From HGM04593 sp045647745 (lineage in GTDB: Bacteria > Bacteroidota > Bacteroidia > Bacteroidales > Bacteroidaceae), in contig JAZRMQ010000035.1 of NCBI GenBank assembly GCA_045647745.1, positions 21,039 through 85,038 of the forward strand: DNA of 64,000 nucleotides, in the 5' to 3' direction. The translations under genes were made by a program, and so were the position numbers. Of the stretch, positions 8,671 to 17,366 are shown piece after piece. Each line of letters begins with the position of its first letter. The stretch's first letter is position 1. The notes under the pieces are model-generated. The model did no database searches. It saw nothing but the letters and a program-made list of their open reading frames with translations, and was not told the origin of the DNA.

Positions 8671-8705
8671 CCAATAGTGCCCGCAAAATTTGCGGGCACT
8701 ATTGG
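8671..8705. terminator. Strong bidirectional terminator after the efflux operon
   Basis: A perfect inverted repeat of 17 bases on each side of one central base (8671-8687/8689-8705; core AGTGCCCGC / GCGGGCACT) stands between the converging permease and FHA genes. The T-rich stretch AAGTTTTATTTC follows on the + strand. Confidence 0.8.
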
Positions 8706-8729
8706 TGTTAAAGTTTTATTTCTCTTTGA

Positions 8730-9227
8730 TTAATCCTCGCTATCTGCAGTGTGGAGTATCAACGTTGTTGCTCCAAGAGTGATAATTGCTCCATCCTCTA
8801 TCAAAAGACGCTCTTTGTTGCCAAGAACCCTGTTCATTACAAATGTTCCTGTAACACTTTGATTGTCGCGTATGGTATATGTGAGTTCGCCCGAATATCC
8901 GCGCTTTACATTGATTATGCAGTGACGACGGTCCATACTGGGGTCGCTTGTCTCAATAGGGTTCGATATTACTGTGCCTTTGTTGTAACGTCCGAACATA
9001 TTATCACCCTCGTGCAATGGAATAATCTGCTTGTAGCAGAATGTGTTTTCTATAACAACAATGTGACCAAAATCCTCGGTTGCAATATCCTCTTTATTCT
9101 CGCCAATGCGTATTGTGAAACTCTTGCGGCAATGCTCACACTCAAAAACTAACGACTGCCCCTCTTTGTAGCCACTGGCATCAAAGTCTATGGCATAATC
9201 ACACTTAGGGCATATAATCTTGCTCAT
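8730..9227 (-). CDS. Zinc-ribbon and FHA domain protein
   Basis: I place the start at 9227 (MSKIICPKCDYAID), 165 residues. An earlier in-frame start at 9254 would overlap the upstream gene and add nine residues ahead of a zinc ribbon that normally begins a protein. The ribbon has CPKC and CEHC pairs (about residues 6-9 and 29-32). After a linker, an FHA domain covers about 55-160 with the diagnostic FGR (NMFGRYN) and the SDPSMDRRHCIINV stretch. FHA domains bind phosphothreonine peptides, implying a link to Ser/Thr kinase signalling. It sits nine bases after the HU-CCDC81 gene, in the same operon. Confidence 0.82.
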   Translation of the reverse strand: MSKIICPKCDYAIDFDASGYKEGQSLVFECEHCRKSFTIRIGENKEDIATEDFGHIVVIENTFCYKQIIPLHEGDNMFGRYNKGTVISNPIETSDPSMDRRHCIINVKRGYSGELTYTIRDNQSVTGTFVMNRVLGNKERLLIEDGAIITLGATTLILHTADSED

Positions 9228-9235
9228 AGGGTTGT

Positions 9236-10228
9236 TTAATGAATATAGACCCAAGCATCGGGGATTGTGGCCTGAATACGCTCTAGAGCTATATTCGCAT
9301 CAGCCTCATTATCGTAGCTTTCGATAGCTATACGAAATCTCCTGTCACCCTCAACCACTTTATAATCGGCTTTCATCTTTCTCGAAAGCTCGGTTATTGC
9401 CAACTCGGCTTTTTGAGGATTGGGTGTGCTTGCTACAATTATAGAATATTGTTTTGAACTCTCTTTTACAACGTTCTCAATCTCCTGCGTGGCAATGGGA
9501 ACAAGTACCTCGGCCGGCAACATCTTTTCGCAAGCAGGCGCTTCCTCGCTTGGAGTGGTGAAAAGGTGTGCTGTCACAGTCTCCTCAACGGGAGCAATCT
9601 CACAAACAGCCTCAATTGGTGCTGCATCAACAGGCTTTGTTACATTCTCGACAGCAGTAAAGCCGGCAAACGACAACTGTATGTCTTCATTGTAAATGCT
9701 GTTGCCAAATGGAATAAGCACAAACAGAGCGACGATAGCCGCAGCTACAGCCGAAACATATTTGCCTATACTGCTACGTTTGATGACAATATCTTTTTTC
9801 TTAAGCTCTTTGAGCGGAGATATTGCCAAAGGCTCGAGCCCATAGTTATAAGGGTCGTCGATGCTGTTTTCGTTGGGTGCAAAAGTTATTTTACCCTCAA
9901 TATCCATTGTGAATGTGCCCAACTCGCCGAAACGCACAACACCATTGCCCGACAAATTAAGACGCAGAGAATTAATGTCGCTTGCAAGACGCTCCTCGGC
10001 CTCTTCATACGACAAAAAGCCATCGCTCATATATTCCGACAGCAAAAGAGCATCGTCGAGCGTCACCTGTGGATTAAAAGCAAGCACGCGGTGTGGCGGC
10101 ATAAAAATTCTTTCCGCCGCATTGTAACACGCCGGAACTCTATGCGCAAGGAATGCTCCCACCCCCGGCATAATAACGCAGTTGTGCACCGCAATAAGCT
10201 TTGATATTTTCTTGACTAATTTTTCCAC
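9236..10228 (-). CDS. HU-CCDC81 and SPOR domain protein
   Basis: A 330-residue protein starting at GTG (MEKLVKKISKLIAVHNCVIMPGVGAFLAHRV). The N-terminal 100 or so residues are the two-part HU-CCDC81 domain of Bacteroidales; a hydrophobic segment at about 152-170 (YVSAVAAAIVALFVLIPFG) spans the membrane; the last 75 residues are a SPOR domain (YSIIVASTPNPQKAELAI ... RIAIESYDNEADANIALERI), which binds denuded peptidoglycan at septa. The protein probably connects the inner membrane to division-site cell wall. A promoter ends five bases before the GTG, so the mRNA may be leaderless. Confidence 0.85.
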   Translation of the reverse strand: MEKLVKKISKLIAVHNCVIMPGVGAFLAHRVPACYNAAERIFMPPHRVLAFNPQVTLDDALLLSEYMSDGFLSYEEAEERLASDINSLRLNLSGNGVVRFGELGTFTMDIEGKITFAPNENSIDDPYNYGLEPLAISPLKELKKKDIVIKRSSIGKYVSAVAAAIVALFVLIPFGNSIYNEDIQLSFAGFTAVENVTKPVDAAPIEAVCEIAPVEETVTAHLFTTPSEEAPACEKMLPAEVLVPIATQEIENVVKESSKQYSIIVASTPNPQKAELAITELSRKMKADYKVVEGDRRFRIAIESYDNEADANIALERIQATIPDAWVYIH

Positions 10229-10232
10229 GAAG

Positions 10233-10262
10233 CAAATTTAATAAAAAAAAGTGGTGCAGCAA
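10233..10262 (-). promoter_or_regulatory. Promoter abutting the HU-CCDC81 start codon
   Basis: On the minus strand, TTG (complement of 10260-10262), a 19-base spacer and TAAATTTG (complement of 10233-10240) match the Bacteroidota consensus. The predicted start falls on or next to the GTG at 10226-10228, leaving no room for a ribosome binding site. Confidence 0.55.
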
Positions 10263-10360
10263 TGAAAAAGAAAAAATTTTTAGGATGAATATGATTGCTG
10301 GAAAAGAACCGGAGAATAATATTTATTACTTCGCTCTGCCGGGATAATAAATAAAAAAAC

Positions 10361-10395
10361 TGCTGCAACTTCTGTTGCAGCAGTTAAATATTACA
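10361..10395 (-). terminator. Terminator of the giant lipoprotein gene
   Basis: A perfect 12-pair stem (AACTGCTGCAAC, loop TTCT, GTTGCAGCAGTT; 10368-10379/10384-10395) is followed on the minus strand by a run of seven T (complement of 10363-10369), just after the stop at 10401. Confidence 0.85.
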
Positions 10396-10400
10396 TTTAA

Positions 10401-13400
10401 TTAAAAAGCGAGAATAGCACGCACAAGGTTAGCGTAATCCTTATTGAGGTAGGTGATATTCCCATTTGAGAAATAGATTAAGTAAGCGTTGCCGTTAGGG
10501 TACAAACTAGAAGACCAATAATATCCTGTGCCAAGGGGTGTGAAGCCACCAGCAGAGAGGAAGAAATTTATTTTATCTTTTAGGTTGTAAATTACACGTA
10601 ATTCATCTTTTGATGGCAAATACCAATTTGTTCCGTAGGCTGAGCACCAAGTTTTTGCATTATTCCAAGAGTTGCTAACCTGCTCTGTAGAAATCATTAG
10701 ACCATTTTGAGTCGGAGTCGGTTCTTGATAAGCAATACCTCTAATACTTGAAGGCATACCAGTAATTGTGGTTAAATTATCATTTAGTAACGAAATAATT
10801 TCTAATACCGAGTTTCCAGTCAAGTCTATATCGGTAATTGCCAAACCTGAAGCATATAATGTTTTAAGCAGTGGGTTGCTCTTTACATTAACCATTGTTA
10901 TTTCGGCGTTGTTGCTTACGCTTAAATATGTAAGCTCGGTGTTATTGCGTACATTAAGGGTAGACAACTGGTTGTTGGCAATGTCGAACTCTTTAAGTGC
11001 AGTGTTTGCTGTTACATTAATTCTTGGAAGCTTGTTGTTATTGCAGTAGAATTTCTCGAGTGCAATGTTATTGCTTACATCCAGTGTTGTAAGCGCATTG
11101 TTTGTGCAGACAAGTGACTTGAGCGCAAGGTTTTTGGTAACATCAAGAGACTGCAGATTACAATCCTGAACATACAAATGCTGCAAATTGAGTATTTGCT
11201 TGAGGTCTATATTCTCAAGGATTGAGTTGCCATAGAGGTTGATGGTCTCAAATTCTCCATAGAACTTTATTTCACTCAATTGTGGGGTGTTGATGAATGT
11301 GAAAGTTGTGAACTCTGTACCAGCAATAGTGAAGTCCATTGTTGTAGCACCTGTGTAGTTTTCAATCTTTATTTCACTGCCATTGATTGCATTTGTTGTA
11401 ACGCCCTGCAGGTTCAAGTATGCCAATGCTGTGCAGTTGTCGAGGTTGATTCTCTCAATTGGGTTGTTGTAGCAGGTCAATGTCACCAGTTCTCTAAGGT
11501 TTGGCAACTCAATTGTGGTGATGTTGTTGTTTGCACAATTGAGTGTAACAAGGTTGGTGCACGCCTCCAAGCCGGTGAGGTCACTAACGCTCTTGCCCGA
11601 GCAGTTGACCATTGTGATGTTATCACTTTCGGCAATAGAGATTTCTCCGTCGCCGTCATCATCGTAATTATTTACAAGGTATGCTTTCAAGGCTGCGTCG
11701 GGGATATTCAAACCACCATTGTTATAATATATAGTAGTAGCATCGCCCTTTGTTATTGCTGTTGCGTTGCTTTGTGCATAGTCTTTAACCCACAGCTTTG
11801 CAAGGTTGCTGTTACCCGAGCAGTCGAGCGAGGCAAGGCGGCTGTTGTTGCTTATATTTAGTGATATAAGAGCGTTGTATGAGCAGTCGAGCGCAGTGAG
11901 TTTGGTGCACTTTGTTACATCCAACTGCTCTATTGAGTTGTGCGAGCAGTTGAGCGAGTCAAGCGATGTCTGCAGTGATACATTGACGTTCTTCAGTGCA
12001 TTGTTTGAACAATTGAGTGACTTGAGCTTGTCGCTGCCAATGTGGAGTAGTGTAATAGCATTCTCACTGCAGTCGAGCAACTCAAGAGCAGTGTTCTTTG
12101 TGAGTTCGAGTGATGTAATGCCGTTGCCGTGGCAATCAATAGAGGTCAAAAGGGTGTTCTTTGTGACATTGAGCCTTGTCATATTATTACCTCCACACTC
12201 CAGTTGGGTTAGTGACAGCAATGTGCTTACATCAAGCGACACCAACTCGTTATCGTTACAATTAAGTGTTGTAAGAGCTTTGTTCTGCGCCACATTGATT
12301 GATGCTAATTTATTGCTGGCAACATTGAGCGCTGTCAACTCCTTTGCAACACTTACATCGAGTGTTGTCAACTGATTTGAGGAGGCATCCAAAGTCTCAA
12401 CCGATGCGGGTAGAGTGAGAGAGGTGAGTTTGTTGTGCCCGACATTTACATTTTTGAGTTTCTTGTTGTTTGCAAGGTCGAGCTCTGTCACGCGGTTATA
12501 TGAGCAGTCGAGAGTCTCAAGGTTGGTAAAATATTCGATACCAACCATTGATTTTACCTGAAGCAACGAAGCAGCAATATTAATTTCTGTTATCTCCTCG
12601 GCCTCGTCGAGCGAAATTTCGCCATCGCTATTGGTGTCAAACATACTTGTGAGGTATGCTTTGAAATTAGCATCGGGAATATATACAGTGTTTGTTGTCC
12701 AAGGTTTAAGATTGATGTAATTTGATGTCAGGCAACTATAGCCGTTGGAGATTTCTAAACAGATATTTGCAGAAATTTCGCTACGGAAGAAGGACTCGTC
12801 GAGCCCGGCACCCGAAACAACAACCGATAATATTCCATCATTGGCTGTTACACTTTCAATATCCAAGGAAACAAAATCTCCTGCGGCGCGTGTCAAGGTG
12901 TATACAGCCTTTACACTCAATGCATTTTTCCATAAATCGGCCAACTCTTCGGCAGCCGATGCTGGGCGTATCTCATATTTGAGCGTTGCCTTACCGGCGG
13001 TTATTACTCCCGACGAATTGGTGTAGAGCATAGTGGCTTTGCCATCGGAGTATTCGGGTACAAATGTAACAGATTGTATGCGGTTGATAAGTGCTTCAAT
13101 CTGCTCTTGAATGGCTGAAATATCTGTTTGGATATTGTAGATAGCAATTTTTATGGTTTTAACCTCATTCTCGAGAGTGGTGACACGTGTTGCGAGTTTG
13201 TTAATGGTTGTGTTGATTGTTGCAACCTCGTTGTCAATACGTGTGCTTATTGTTGTTACCTGCTGGTTCAGCTCGTCGCGCAATTTGCCGTCAAGAGTCT
13301 CAATGGCTGTTTTAATTGCCGCTTTGTAAGCCTCGGTAATCTCACTGCGTGTTGTTGCTAAATCCTGTTGCAACTGCAAAATATCCTCTGCATTTTGTGC

Positions 13401-14903
13401 AATAGCTGCAGAATTGTTATTGATTGCAGAGGCGTTAAGAGATATTGCTGCTGCGTTCTTGGCAATATTCTCGGCATTGGTTGCAATATCTGTTACATTC
13501 TTGATTATTGCAGTTGTGTTATTATTTATAGCGTCATCGGTCGATTTTTGCAATGCTTCAATTGCTTTCTTATTCTCGGCAATAGCTGCTGTGTTACTGT
13601 TAATTTTTGAGCTGTTAGCCTCTATTAGCTTTTCATTCTCGGCAATCTTTTTGTCAAGCGACTCTTGTAGTGCTTTAATTTTAGAGTTATAATCGGCCTG
13701 AACCTCACTTTTTAATGATATAATATTTGCTTTAATACCCTCTATCTCGGTGGCTTTATCTCTTATTGATTGTGTATTAGAGAGTATTGCTTGAGCGTTT
13801 TTGGTAATTTCATTGGCATTATTGGCAATGAGCCCGGCATTATAGGCGTCGGTCTGTTCAAGTTGATTGATGTTTTTTTGAAGGGCAGCAATCAAAGTGC
13901 TGTTTGTTGAGATTTTTGCATTGAGCTCGTTAGATAGGTTGTTGATGAGATTTTGGAGATATGTTTTTTGTGAGGCCAATTGCGACTCCAATTCTTGTTG
14001 TACCAACAAAATTTTTGCATCTGTTTGAGCTATGGTATAATAGCCTGTCAATTTCTCGTTAATCCACTGTTTGATTGATGACTCGACGTTGTTTATTGCC
14101 GATAAAATTGCTGAATTATATTCTGCGGTTATCTCGTCTTTTGCGTCGGAAACAGTCTTGTTTATAGATGATGAAATTTCGGAGAGAATATCTTGGATAA
14201 ACTCATCTTTCACAGAGCTCAGAGCCTTATTAACCTCGTCAGAGATGTTTTCGGTGATTTTCTTTTCGAGCGCTGTGATTGAATTTGAGAGCGCATTGAT
14301 GCTTTCTTTGATTGTTGCAATTTCTGCGGCAACAGCGTTATACTGTTCAAGGGTTGCGAACGTTGCTGTAGCCCAATCTTTTGTATTCTGTATTTTACCA
14401 TTCACAAAATCCTTTAGTTCGGCAATTTCTTCCTCCAGAGCTTTGTCCTTTGCTTGCAACTGCTCGATAGTAGAATTTATCTGCGCTAACTCTTCTACAA
14501 GCTCAGCTTTTGTTGCTTCTATCTGCGATAGAATATCGGCCTGTGCGGTTTTTAGTTGTTCTACAATCTCCTCTTTGAGAGCTTCGTTTGATGCCTCGGC
14601 ATCTTCGATAGCTTTAGCAAGGGCCTCCTGCAACTCGCCAACTTTTGCATCTGTGGCAGTAATCTCTTCTTGCAAATTAGCCGCAGTAGATTGCAGGGTT
14701 GTGATATACCCCTTTAGCTCATTGTCTACATTTTCCAATTTTGGCAAAGTGCTTTCGATGGCCTTAATCTGATTTTTAACAGTGGCAATCTGATTGCTCT
14801 CAATGGCGTCGAGGCGCGAGTTAATATCCTCAATGTCTCCATCGTAGCACGATGCAACAAACAGGCATAACATCAAACTTGTTAGAATGAATGCTTTTTT
14901 CAT
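10401..14903 (-). CDS. Giant coiled-coil, leucine-rich-repeat surface lipoprotein
   Basis: I start at 14903 (MKKAFILTSLMLCLFVASC, lipidated Cys 19), giving 1500 residues; the frame is open further upstream only by chance through the leader. About residues 20-610 are nearly pure coiled coil, beginning like the PL29-lyase N-terminal/DUF4988 stalk and continuing with heptads such as NAENIAKNAAAISLNASAI, as in trimeric stalks. Residues about 611-735 are beta-rich. Two blocks follow, each opened by an EF-hand-like loop (DTNSDGEISLDE at about 750, DDDGDGEISIAE at about 1080) and about ten 21-residue leucine-rich repeats (LDVSNN, LDCSYN type). The last 100 residues are a DUF1566/Fib_succ_major-type C-lectin-like domain with YYWSSS and a VRAILAF end. 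Probably a long surface adhesin. Confidence 0.85.
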   Translation of the reverse strand: MKKAFILTSLMLCLFVASCYDGDIEDINSRLDAIESNQIATVKNQIKAIESTLPKLENVDNELKGYITTLQSTAANLQEEITATDAKVGELQEALAKAIEDAEASNEALKEEIVEQLKTAQADILSQIEATKAELVEELAQINSTIEQLQAKDKALEEEIAELKDFVNGKIQNTKDWATATFATLEQYNAVAAEIATIKESINALSNSITALEKKITENISDEVNKALSSVKDEFIQDILSEISSSINKTVSDAKDEITAEYNSAILSAINNVESSIKQWINEKLTGYYTIAQTDAKILLVQQELESQLASQKTYLQNLINNLSNELNAKISTNSTLIAALQKNINQLEQTDAYNAGLIANNANEITKNAQAILSNTQSIRDKATEIEGIKANIISLKSEVQADYNSKIKALQESLDKKIAENEKLIEANSSKINSNTAAIAENKKAIEALQKSTDDAINNNTTAIIKNVTDIATNAENIAKNAAAISLNASAINNNSAAIAQNAEDILQLQQDLATTRSEITEAYKAAIKTAIETLDGKLRDELNQQVTTISTRIDNEVATINTTINKLATRVTTLENEVKTIKIAIYNIQTDISAIQEQIEALINRIQSVTFVPEYSDGKATMLYTNSSGVITAGKATLKYEIRPASAAEELADLWKNALSVKAVYTLTRAAGDFVSLDIESVTANDGILSVVVSGAGLDESFFRSEISANICLEISNGYSCLTSNYINLKPWTTNTVYIPDANFKAYLTSMFDTNSDGEISLDEAEEITEINIAASLLQVKSMVGIEYFTNLETLDCSYNRVTELDLANNKKLKNVNVGHNKLTSLTLPASVETLDASSNQLTTLDVSVAKELTALNVASNKLASINVAQNKALTTLNCNDNELVSLDVSTLLSLTQLECGGNNMTRLNVTKNTLLTSIDCHGNGITSLELTKNTALELLDCSENAITLLHIGSDKLKSLNCSNNALKNVNVSLQTSLDSLNCSHNSIEQLDVTKCTKLTALDCSYNALISLNISNNSRLASLDCSGNSNLAKLWVKDYAQSNATAITKGDATTIYYNNGGLNIPDAALKAYLVNNYDDDGDGEISIAESDNITMVNCSGKSVSDLTGLEACTNLVTLNCANNNITTIELPNLRELVTLTCYNNPIERINLDNCTALAYLNLQGVTTNAINGSEIKIENYTGATTMDFTIAGTEFTTFTFINTPQLSEIKFYGEFETINLYGNSILENIDLKQILNLQHLYVQDCNLQSLDVTKNLALKSLVCTNNALTTLDVSNNIALEKFYCNNNKLPRINVTANTALKEFDIANNQLSTLNVRNNTELTYLSVSNNAEITMVNVKSNPLLKTLYASGLAITDIDLTGNSVLEIISLLNDNLTTITGMPSSIRGIAYQEPTPTQNGLMISTEQVSNSWNNAKTWCSAYGTNWYLPSKDELRVIYNLKDKINFFLSAGGFTPLGTGYYWSSSLYPNGNAYLIYFSNGNITYLNKDYANLVRAILAF

Positions 14904-15054
14904 AATTATGTGAATTGTGTGTCGTACTTGGGGAGGAGCCTCTTTCCCCGGTAATGTATACAAAAAAGCGTGAAGCCCGATACATTCGCTCGCTCCACGT
15001 TCTGAGGCTCCTAGGAATGGCCCTGCAAGTCGAAACGAGCAACGCCGAAGCCCC
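14904..15054 (-). ncRNA. Structured 5' leader of the giant lipoprotein mRNA
   Basis: This GC-rich 150-base segment lies between a good promoter and the lipoprotein ATG. On the minus strand, helix C pairs 15004-15012 with 14934-14942 (9 perfect pairs). Inside it, helix A pairs 14992-14999 with 14969-14976 (8 pairs; one G-U that would be an A-C mismatch on the + strand) and helix B pairs 14980-14986 with 14953-14959 (7 pairs). A and B cross, giving an H-type pseudoknot or two alternative states. Such a leader could be a cis-regulatory RNA. I do not recognise the family. The rest of the gene-free interval (to 15414) is AT-rich, with an inverted repeat ACAAGCGT/ACGCTTGT at 15219-15226/15256-15263. 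Confidence 0.5.
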
Positions 15055-15057
15055 ACG

Positions 15058-15088
15058 CAAATATGTATAACAACACAAATGCAACAAA
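15058..15088 (-). promoter_or_regulatory. Promoter of the giant lipoprotein gene
   Basis: On the minus strand, TTTG (complement of 15085-15088), a 19-base spacer and CATATTTG (complement of 15058-15065, one mismatch to TAnnTTTG). The predicted start lies at the G-run that opens the structured leader. Confidence 0.65.
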
Positions 15089-15360
15089 CTAACCACTGGA
15101 GTATGGGTACATCAATGGCTTGTCGGCATTTGTGAGTCTATATAACACACTTACGGGACATTCACGTTGCATTGTTTTTGACTTGCTTGAAATTTTCCTA
15201 GGATTTCAGAACGTCAAAACAAGCGTAGTAAACGCCTTTTATCATATTTTGTCTCACGCTTGTAGTCTACAGTTGCGCAAACTCACTATCGCGAGATAAT
15301 GCAAAAATATATACTTTTTATGAGAAATCAAGATTTTAGAAAATGATATTTCAGAAGCTG

Positions 15361-15392
15361 TTTCTTATTTCGCGTTTTTTGCACTAAATTCG
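15361..15392 (+). promoter_or_regulatory. Promoter of the U32 gene (TAnnTTCG type)
   Basis: TTTC at 15361-15364 and TAAATTCG at 15385-15392, spaced 20 bases. The -7 box has TTCG in place of TTTG, a variant seen before several genes in this window. The predicted leader is about 16 bases. Confidence 0.4.
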
Positions 15393-15414
15393 CGACAAAA
15401 TAAATTGAAAAACA

Positions 15415-17238
15415 ATGTCACACACTCCTCGCAAAATAGAACTTCTTGCCCCGGCAAAGGATTATGAAACAGGCGTTGCTGCCATTAATAGTGGTGCCGA
15501 TGCGGTGTATATTGGTGCTGCGCGCTTTGGAGCGCGACAGGCTGCCGGTAATTCGGTCGAGGATATTGCACGCTTGGTCGATTATGCTCACATTTTTGGG
15601 GTAAAGGTGTATGTTACACTGAATACCATTATATATGACGAAGAAATTCCGTCAGTGGAGCAGTTGGTGAAGGAGTTGTACGAGATTGGCGTGGATGCGC
15701 TCATTGTGCAGGATATGGGCTTGTCTTCAATGAATATTCCCCCAATTCCGCTTCACGCCAGCACGCAGATGGATAACAGCAATGCGGACAAGGTGAAATT
15801 TCTTGCTGCTATTGGTTTCCCACGCGTGGTGCTCGCGCGTGAATTGTCGTTAGAGCAGATTAAGGAGATACACGCCGCAGTGCCCGATACCGAGCTTGAG
15901 GTTTTTGTTCACGGCGCACTTTGTGTGAGTTATAGCGGAAGGTGCTATGCATCGCAGCATTGCTTTGGCCGCAGCGCCAATCGTGGTGCTTGTGCACAAT
16001 TCTGTCGTTTGGCATTTGACCTTGTTGATGCCGATGGAAAAATTATTGAACACGACAAACATCTTTTGTCGCTGAAGGATATGAACCGCTCTGCCTCTTT
16101 AGAGGAGATGCTTGATGCCGGAGTGACCTCGTTTAAAATCGAAGGGCGATTAAAAGATGTAGGCTACGTAAAAAACATAACTGCTTATTACAGAAAAAAA
16201 CTGGATTCTGTTTTTGCAAGGCGCACAGAGTTTGAGCGCGCTTCGCAAGGAAAATGCTCGCCTCAATTCACCCCTGCACCCGAAAAGAGTTTCAATCGTG
16301 GATTTACTGATTATATGCTGCACGGCTCAAAAGATGGAATGACATCATTTGAGAGTCCAAAATCAAAAGGTGAGTATATAGGCCGAGTGAAATTTGTGTC
16401 GCGCAACTATTTTACTGTGGTTGGCGGTGAATTCAATAATGGCGATGGTGCTTGTTTTGTGGGCCGCGACAACAAGCTACACGGGTTCCGCATAAACAGG
16501 GTAGAGGGCAACAGAGTGTTCCCACAATCAATGCCACAAATTGAGAGTGGCGATGCTTTGTATCGCAATTACGATTGTGATTTTGAGCGCCAGCTATCGC
16601 GCCCCGACGTTGCGCGTCGCATATCAATATCGTTGTTGTTTAGCGACACTGCTTTCGGTTTCTCTTTGCAAGCAACCGATGAGAGTGGTGTGCAGCATTG
16701 CGTGGAGATACCATTCAAAAAGGAGGTTGCACGCTCTCCACAACACGAGAATATTGTTGTGCAATTGGGCAAATGGGGTAACACCCCTTTTGAGGTAGCC
16801 GATATTGACATTGAACTCTCTGACGAGTGGTTTGTGCCCTCGTCGCTAATATCCGAAATGCGACGCAGTCTTTGTGATTTATTAATTAAGGAGAGACAAA
16901 GTGCTGTAGTGCGCACAGATATGCGACTCAAGGATAATGATGCGCAATATATCACCAATTGCCTTGATTATAGAGGCAATATCTCTAATAAATTTGCAAA
17001 AGAATTCTATAAACGTCACAAAGTGACCGAAATATTGCCCGCTTATGAGATTGACGCACCCAACGGGGCTGATATAATGTTTTGCAAACATTGCTTGAAG
17101 TACAGTCTTGGTTGGTGCACAAAAAGTGGGGTAAAAGCACCATTCAAAGAGCCTTTTTACATCGTATCGGGTGACGGACGCAAGTTTCGTCTTGCTTTTG
17201 ATTGCAAAGAGTGTATTATGCGTGTGGTTGCAGAATAA
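15415..17238 (+). CDS. U32 family protein, RlhA/TrhP-type RNA hydroxylation
   Basis: A 607-residue member of the peptidase U32 family. The N-terminal domain is a TIM-like barrel (IELLAPAKDYETGVAAINSGADAVYIGA). The U32 signature is EVFVHGALCVSYSGRCYAS followed by a cysteine cluster (Cys 170, 177, 193, 197) that in RlhA and TrhP is proposed to hold an Fe-S cluster. The length and extra C-terminal domain resemble E. coli RlhA (23S rRNA C2501 hydroxylation) more than shorter TrhP (tRNA hydroxyuridine). The C-terminus has more Cys pairs (FCKHC, FDCKEC). The protease label is historical; an RNA-modification role follows from the family. Monocistronic by context. Confidence 0.8.
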   Translation: MSHTPRKIELLAPAKDYETGVAAINSGADAVYIGAARFGARQAAGNSVEDIARLVDYAHIFGVKVYVTLNTIIYDEEIPSVEQLVKELYEIGVDALIVQDMGLSSMNIPPIPLHASTQMDNSNADKVKFLAAIGFPRVVLARELSLEQIKEIHAAVPDTELEVFVHGALCVSYSGRCYASQHCFGRSANRGACAQFCRLAFDLVDADGKIIEHDKHLLSLKDMNRSASLEEMLDAGVTSFKIEGRLKDVGYVKNITAYYRKKLDSVFARRTEFERASQGKCSPQFTPAPEKSFNRGFTDYMLHGSKDGMTSFESPKSKGEYIGRVKFVSRNYFTVVGGEFNNGDGACFVGRDNKLHGFRINRVEGNRVFPQSMPQIESGDALYRNYDCDFERQLSRPDVARRISISLLFSDTAFGFSLQATDESGVQHCVEIPFKKEVARSPQHENIVVQLGKWGNTPFEVADIDIELSDEWFVPSSLISEMRRSLCDLLIKERQSAVVRTDMRLKDNDAQYITNCLDYRGNISNKFAKEFYKRHKVTEILPAYEIDAPNGADIMFCKHCLKYSLGWCTKSGVKAPFKEPFYIVSGDGRKFRLAFDCKECIMRVVAE

Positions 17239-17330
17239 AAAAAGCCACGCCTTAGGGGAACGACGTGGCTTTCTGCTCCGGGCAAACGCTTTTGCCCGTC
17301 GGATAACCGACCTTCACAGGCAGGTAGTCC
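17237..17330 (-). ncRNA. Candidate small structured RNA after the U32 gene
   Basis: On the minus strand there are, in order: GTCGG/CCGAC with a 4-base loop (17298-17302/17307-17311); CGGGCAAA/TTTGCCCG with a 4-base loop (17279-17286/17291-17298); a CTGC/GCAG helix that could close both (17273-17276/17320-17323); and a terminator stem AGCCACG(U)C / G(G)CGTGGCT of nine pairs (17243-17251/17262-17270) followed by a T-run. The G-U pair in the last stem exists only on the minus strand, favouring that orientation. I find no good promoter upstream, so it may instead be the 3' UTR of the U32 mRNA. No protein is encoded; family unknown. Confidence 0.4.
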
Positions 17331-17366
17331 TTTATTGAATCTATTACTATGAAAAACACATATATA

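Noticed and set aside
1900..8705. Efflux operon as a recent mobile island
   Set aside because: There is no integrase, direct repeat, tRNA junction or clear break in composition at either end.
13128..14772. Long plus-strand open frames opposite the coiled-coil region (for example 14071-14772)
   Set aside because: They mirror the biased Ala/Glu/Lys codons of the real gene; compositions are Ser/Val/Cys-rich without domains or promoters.
14904..15056. In-frame N-terminal extension of the giant lipoprotein (51 residues from 15056)
   Set aside because: It would bury the lipoprotein signal internally, it overlaps the predicted transcription start, and the bases form strong RNA helices.
17237..17330. 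Considered as tmRNA, 4.5S RNA or RNase P RNA
   Set aside because: None of the conserved sequences of those RNAs is visible and the length is too short for tmRNA or RNase P.
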